Origin: JBAXTZ01 sp041666525
GTDB taxonomy: Bacteria > Bacillota > Negativicutes > JBAXTZ01
Assembly: GCA_041666525.1 (NCBI GenBank)
Contig: JBAYGT010000001.1
Coordinates: 62,001 to 126,000 of the forward strand
Direction of reading: 5' to 3'
Length of the DNA: 64,000 nt
Shown here one piece after another: positions 60,604 through 64,000 of the stretch. Position 1 is the stretch's first letter. Each line of letters starts with the position of its first letter. The notes beneath the pieces are model-generated. The model worked only from the letters and a program-made list of their open reading frames with translations. It searched no databases and had not been told where the DNA came from. A program made the position numbers and the translations under genes.

Positions 60604-61590
60604 TCAGTTGTTCGGCGTTGCCAAAAACGCTTCGACAAAATCTGCGCTGCTGATTGCCTTATTAAACTGCTGGCGCATCAGCGCTGCATTACGCAGTCCT
60701 TTCGTGTACCAAGCCGCATGGCTGCGCATTTCTTTTATGGCTCGTGACTCCCCTTTTAATTTTATCAGCGCTGTCAACTGTTCAATGATTAGCGCTACAC
60801 GTTCCGAAACCTCTGGCGCCGGCAGCATTTCACCAGTTTTTGCAAAATGCAACACCTCTCTAAACAGCCAGGGATTTCCCATTGCTCCCCGTCCAATCAT
60901 AACCGCATCGCAATTGGTCTGACGCATCATCTCGATTGCGGCTCTGCCGGAAAAAATATCGCCATTACCAAACACCGGTATTTTTACACAAGCTTTTACA
61001 GCCGCAATTACACTCCAATCAGCAACTCCTGAATAAAATTGTTCTCTAGTCCGGGCGTGCACAGCAATAGCGCTTGCACCGGCACTTTCAACAATTTTAG
61101 CGATTTCACAGCAATTTATATTTTCGTCATTCCAGCCTTTGCGAATTTTTACTGTAACTGGAATACTGACAGTTTTTACTGTTGAAGAAACGATTTTCTC
61201 AACTAAGTGAGGCTGCTTCATCAACGCCGAGCCCTCACCAGCATTCACAACTTTGGGAACAGGACAACCCATATTTAGATCAACAAGCCGCACACCGCGT
61301 TGCTGAACCGCAAGCGCCGCCTCGGCAATGGTGGCAGGATCACTGCCAAACAATTGAACAGCAAAAGGTTGTTCAATTTCGGAACTAACCAATAACTCCC
61401 ACGTCCGCGCGTTTTCAAAAACCAATCCTTTAGCACTAACCATTTCACTGACCAATAAGCCACAACCCATTCGTTTACAGAGTGTTCTGAAAGGTTGATC
61501 AGTTACTCCGGCCATCGGTGCTAGCGCCAATCGATTGTCAATTTCGACATCATCTAATATTAGCTTTTTCAGCAGTTTATCAAAATACAT
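60604..61590 (-). CDS. dusB: tRNA dihydrouridine synthase (DusB-type)
   Basis: 328 residues. LAPMAGVTDQPFRTLCKRMG is the FMN-binding start. VDLNMGCPVPKV carries the catalytic cysteine, VTVKIRKGWNDENI and AVHARTREQFYSG are typical, and NGDIFSGRAAIEMM closes the FMN site. It reduces uridines in the D-loop of tRNA. The ATG directly follows the coaX stop with no spacing and no strong ribosome site, so translation is likely coupled. Confidence 0.95.
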   Translation of the reverse strand: MYFDKLLKKLILDDVEIDNRLALAPMAGVTDQPFRTLCKRMGCGLLVSEMVSAKGLVFENARTWELLVSSEIEQPFAVQLFGSDPATIAEAALAVQQRGVRLVDLNMGCPVPKVVNAGEGSALMKQPHLVEKIVSSTVKTVSIPVTVKIRKGWNDENINCCEIAKIVESAGASAIAVHARTREQFYSGVADWSVIAAVKACVKIPVFGNGDIFSGRAAIEMMRQTNCDAVMIGRGAMGNPWLFREVLHFAKTGEMLPAPEVSERVALIIEQLTALIKLKGESRAIKEMRSHAAWYTKGLRNAALMRQQFNKAISSADFVEAFLATPNN

Positions 61591-62364
61591 TTAGTCTTTA
61601 ACAACACTTCGCTGATAAATTATTTGCAACCCATCCAAAATCAAGAACGGCTCTACCGCGTTAATCGTTGTTGATTCCTGAGCAACAAGTTTGGCAAATC
61701 CACCAGTTGCAACAACTTTTGCAGATTCGCCCAGTTCTTCCTTCATTCGGCGGACGATCTCATCTACTTGACCAACAACAGAATAAAGAATTCCGGACTG
61801 AATAGCATGCACGGTATTTGTTCCAATTACCGAAGGTGGTTTGGCAACTTCGACTTTAGGTAATTTGGCGGTTTTTTCGAAAAGAACTTCCGCTGAAATT
61901 CCTATACCTGGTGCAATAACTCCGCCCAAGCAGCGAGCTTCTTCATCTACAGCGAAAAAAGTTGTGGCTGTACCAAAATCGACCACAATTAGCGGCCCGC
62001 CAAATTTTTTATAGGCCGCAACCGCTCCGACAATCAAATCTGATCCTACTTCACGCGGGTTGTCCAAAAGCAATTGTAATCCGGTATCAGTGTCCGGTCC
62101 GACGATTAATGGCTCCAGATTAAAATAACGCTGTGCCATGCGCTGCAGCGGCACAATGATGGTCGGTACAACTGACGACATTACAATTGCTGTAACATCA
62201 GACATCTGCAGCCCGCTATGGCGGAATAAGCCGTCCAAAATCATACCGTATTCGTCAGCGGTTTTTCCGCCGGCACTGGAAACGCGCCAATGATTCTTTA
62301 ACTCCTGCCCAGAATAAACACCGGCAACAATATTACTGTTACCAACATCCAAAACTAAAAGCAT
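61591..62364 (-). CDS. coaX: Type III pantothenate kinase
   Basis: 257 residues. LVLDVGNSNIVAGVY is the P-loop-like phosphate motif of the ASKHA fold. NPREVGSDLIVGAVAAY, VVDFGTATTFFAVD and GGVIAPGI are the CoaX signatures. It phosphorylates pantothenate, the first step of CoA synthesis. A GGAGG site overlaps the stop of the upstream cyclase gene. The coaX-dusB order is common in Firmicutes. Confidence 0.95.
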   Translation of the reverse strand: MLLVLDVGNSNIVAGVYSGQELKNHWRVSSAGGKTADEYGMILDGLFRHSGLQMSDVTAIVMSSVVPTIIVPLQRMAQRYFNLEPLIVGPDTDTGLQLLLDNPREVGSDLIVGAVAAYKKFGGPLIVVDFGTATTFFAVDEEARCLGGVIAPGIGISAEVLFEKTAKLPKVEVAKPPSVIGTNTVHAIQSGILYSVVGQVDEIVRRMKEELGESAKVVATGGFAKLVAQESTTINAVEPFLILDGLQIIYQRSVVKD

Positions 62365-63038
62365 TTTACAGCCTCCTTAAAAACACCCACAATTGTAACC
62401 GGCGCCGAGTCAACGTTGTTGATTATCAGCGGCACAGCAATTACTTTGATTAGTCCAACAGCATCGTCGGGTAATTTAATACCTTCTATCAGCAGCAACG
62501 GTTCACCGGCACTGGAAGGATCAAGAAAAGCACGGTGTGCCGCACGTCCTCGTTCACGGTCAGACATACTTGAAATCGAAGTCGGTTCGACCGCAACAGC
62601 ACGAACGTTTGGGAATTTTTCCCGCAACGCAACGCCCAATTCCGGCGCAAGTGCCGGATTGTTAAATGAATAGTCCTTGGTCCCGCGCAATTTTGTCCAG
62701 CCAGTTTTTATTATCAACAAATCTGTTGATTTGTCAATGCGATCAACGACGTCTTCAGGGATAATAAATTGCCCCGGTTGCACTATGCATTCGACAATTT
62801 GCGGTTTTTCAAAAATCCAGGTGTCTGCCGGATAATCGCAAATTTTTTTACCAAAACCAAAAAAATGGTTTGGAGCATCCACATGCGTTCCCCAGTGATT
62901 TTCAAAACAAACTTCAGCTACATTGCAATTGTCTCCGCGTTCAATATCACGCAACCGGTTAATCTTTATTCCAGCTTCCATCGTCCCATAACCCGGATTT
63001 TTATCCGCTAACGGATAAGATAGATAACAATACTTCAA
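62355..63038 (-). CDS. Cyclase / kynurenine formamidase-like metal hydrolase
   Basis: 227 residues from a TTG with GGAGG 5 bases upstream. ENHWGTHVDAPNHFF is the metal-binding HxGTHxDxPxH motif of the cyclase (PF04199) family. LLIIKTGWTKLRG and EPTSISS fit the same fold. Members include kynurenine formamidase, but without kynurenine genes nearby the substrate is unknown. It overlaps coaX by 10 bp. Confidence 0.85.
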   Translation of the reverse strand: MKYCYLSYPLADKNPGYGTMEAGIKINRLRDIERGDNCNVAEVCFENHWGTHVDAPNHFFGFGKKICDYPADTWIFEKPQIVECIVQPGQFIIPEDVVDRIDKSTDLLIIKTGWTKLRGTKDYSFNNPALAPELGVALREKFPNVRAVAVEPTSISSMSDRERGRAAHRAFLDPSSAGEPLLLIEGIKLPDDAVGLIKVIAVPLIINNVDSAPVTIVGVFKEAVKCF

Positions 63039-63056
63039 TACAACCTCCGGACTGTA

Positions 63057-63062
63057 ATTATA
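63057..63062 (-). promoter_or_regulatory. Candidate -10 for the cyclase-coaX-dusB transcript
   Basis: A perfect TATAAT lies about 20 bases before the TTG start. A weak TTGCTA sits 15 bp upstream. Only the -10 is convincing. Confidence 0.4.
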
Positions 63063-63146
63063 CATCATTTTACAATATAGCAATAGGACTTCGTAGCACC
63101 CGCTAATAGTAATTTAACAATGCTTGATTTTTTTTTACAAAAAAAT

Positions 63147-63175
63147 TTTACAAAACTACATTTCATTGATATAAT
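63147..63175 (+). promoter_or_regulatory. Promoter of the TetR-family gene
   Basis: TTTACA (63147-63152), a 17-bp spacer and TATAAT (63170-63175) form a near-consensus sigma-70-type promoter 29 bases before the proposed start. Confidence 0.75.
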
Positions 63176-63203
63176 CATGTTGCATGCTATTACAGGAGGA
63201 ATG

Positions 63204-63791
63204 ATGGAACAAATAGTAGCCCGTGAAAGAATATTAAACGTAGCGCAGGATTTGTTTGCCCGCAATGATTTTAAGAAGGTAACTTTTCGAGAGATTGCCA
63301 AGCACGCGCGCATCGCATTCACGCTCATCACCTACCATTTTGGCACTAAAGAACGCTTATACGATGCAGTAATTGAAACTTTGGGAGCAGAAATTGACGC
63401 TGATCTCAGGGTTATGCGCGCATCTAAATCCAATCCTGCAGATCGGTTGCGTGAATTTGCTGTATTGATTTATCAATTTGCCTGCAAGTACCCGGCAATA
63501 TCAATGGTTTATCTCAATGATCAAGCTCAACCCTCCGCACAAAACGAAACAATGCGAAAACTCTCCACTGCCGGAATAAAATTTCTGCACGATACTATTC
63601 AGGAAGGCATCAAAACCGGCGCATTTAAAAAAGTGAGTTCGATAGAAAATGCCCGTATTCAGTACGCCGCAATTCTATATTATTTTTTTATGCGCGACCA
63701 AAAAGTGAATTCTCTGCCTTCATTTACTGCTGATTATAAAAAGTATCTTGATCAGGCAATGGATATTTTCTTAAACGGTTTGGCTAAATAA
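63204..63791 (+). CDS. TetR-family transcriptional regulator
   Basis: 195 residues. The N-terminal helix-turn-helix (about 4-50, RERILNVAQDLFARNDFKKV, TFREIAKHARIAFTLITYHFGTKERLYDAV) is classic TetR. The C-terminal ligand-binding part is divergent, with a helical core. The start is the second of two adjacent ATGs, 4 bases after AGGAGG; the first is too close to the site. The target is not evident: the flanking divergent gene is the cyclase, and a convergent outer-membrane gene lies downstream. Confidence 0.88.
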   Translation: MEQIVARERILNVAQDLFARNDFKKVTFREIAKHARIAFTLITYHFGTKERLYDAVIETLGAEIDADLRVMRASKSNPADRLREFAVLIYQFACKYPAISMVYLNDQAQPSAQNETMRKLSTAGIKFLHDTIQEGIKTGAFKKVSSIENARIQYAAILYYFFMRDQKVNSLPSFTADYKKYLDQAMDIFLNGLAK

Positions 63792-63811
63792 TTTCTGAAT
63801 GATTAAAAACA

Positions 63812-63843
63812 AGCCTGCGATTTTTTATCGCAGGCTGTTTTTG
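63812..63843. terminator. Bidirectional intrinsic terminator
   Basis: A perfect 10-bp stem (AGCCTGCGAT / ATCGCAGGCT) with a short T loop has a T-run after it on the plus strand and an A-run before it (T-run on the minus strand). It serves both the TetR gene and the convergent outer-membrane gene. Confidence 0.9.
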
Positions 63844-63844
63844 A

Positions 63845-64000
63845 TTATATATCTACGCTAAAACCAATCGCAGCTCCTTGCATTGTATAGCCGGTAATAC
63901 CGCCCGAATAATTTAATGAATACTGTTGAATATTATAGTATGCCACATTTACTGTCGCAGCACTGATTACTCGGTATTCCAAGCCAATTGCAAATTGTGC
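63845..64000 (-). CDS. C-terminal end of a probable outer-membrane beta-barrel protein (runs off the right edge)
   Basis: On the minus strand the frame entering at 64000 reads 51 residues to a TAA at 63845. The sequence alternates polar and hydrophobic residues with many Tyr and Gly (VNVAYYNIQQYSLNYSGG), which is the pattern of beta-barrel strands, and ends GAAIGFSVDI. It resembles the end of porin-like proteins of diderm Firmicutes, but the family cannot be told from this fragment. Confidence 0.5.
   Translation of the reverse strand, partial: AQFAIGLEYRVISAATVNVAYYNIQQYSLNYSGGITGYTMQGAAIGFSVDI

Overview
The window looks like part of the chromosome of a diderm, anaerobic, moderately A+T-rich bacterium, most plausibly a Negativicutes-like (outer-membrane Firmicutes) lineage. 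This is an inference from gene content. The anaerobe signals are a four-subunit 2-oxoacid:ferredoxin oxidoreductase and a rubrerythrin. The outer-membrane signals are a type IV pilus secretin, a Wzm/Wzt glycan exporter and the C-terminal end of a probable beta-barrel protein at the right edge. The Firmicutes-like signals are csaB with a DUF5693 gene, tmcAL, long-form hpf, type III pantothenate kinase and the ftsEX/M23/S41 block. No rRNA, tRNA, CRISPR array, transposase or phage gene was seen. Nearly everything is on the minus strand.

Layout. 1-5.6 kb: 5' part of ftsK, korDABC, a sugar epimerase and a YdjC deacetylase. 5.7-8.4 kb: plus-strand tmcAL, convergent with and overlapping a coiled-coil gene, then coaD and rsmD. 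8.4-15.3 kb: a type IV pilus cluster, read in transcription order as pilin, pilD, two minor pilins, pilM, pilN, pilP-like, pilQ, pilO. 15.3-41.7 kb: a large surface-glycan locus with about ten glycosyltransferase domains, methyltransferases, an alpha-1,2-fucosyltransferase-like gene, and an amidotransferase/HisF-like/HisH-like trio. The trio sits beside SpsE/SpsF/SpsG-like genes and suggests an amidated nonulosonic-acid-type sugar. The locus also has a pyruvyltransferase-like gene, the Wzt/Wzm exporter, a DegT aminotransferase and a cupin. 41.7-58.3 kb: DUF1848, uvrA, uvrB, S41 protease, M23 peptidase, ftsX, ftsE, csaB, DUF5693, prfB (with its programmed frameshift) and secA. 58.4-64 kb: hpf, rubrerythrin, an unknown gene, dusB, coaX, a cyclase-family hydrolase, a plus-strand TetR regulator and the end of an outer-membrane protein gene.

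The most unusual feature is a family of short tandem heptanucleotide repeats at seven sites between 12.8 and 39.3 kb, with units close to GGGGATT / AGGGGTT. A second family (AAATCTG) occurs at one site. They lie between genes and also inside genes in frame. Two arrays are translated near the N-terminus of Wzt. One forms the junction of a fused GT2-GT4 glycosyltransferase. One supplies the last residues and stop of a methyltransferase. One precedes a stray four-helix-bundle (23S rRNA IVS-type) gene wedged between wzm and wzt. They recall cyanobacterial STRR heptamers, and their G-rich strand has strong G-quadruplex potential.

Start codons were often moved inward from the longest open frame to match a Shine-Dalgarno sequence. 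Functions rest on motif recognition alone; no database search was run.
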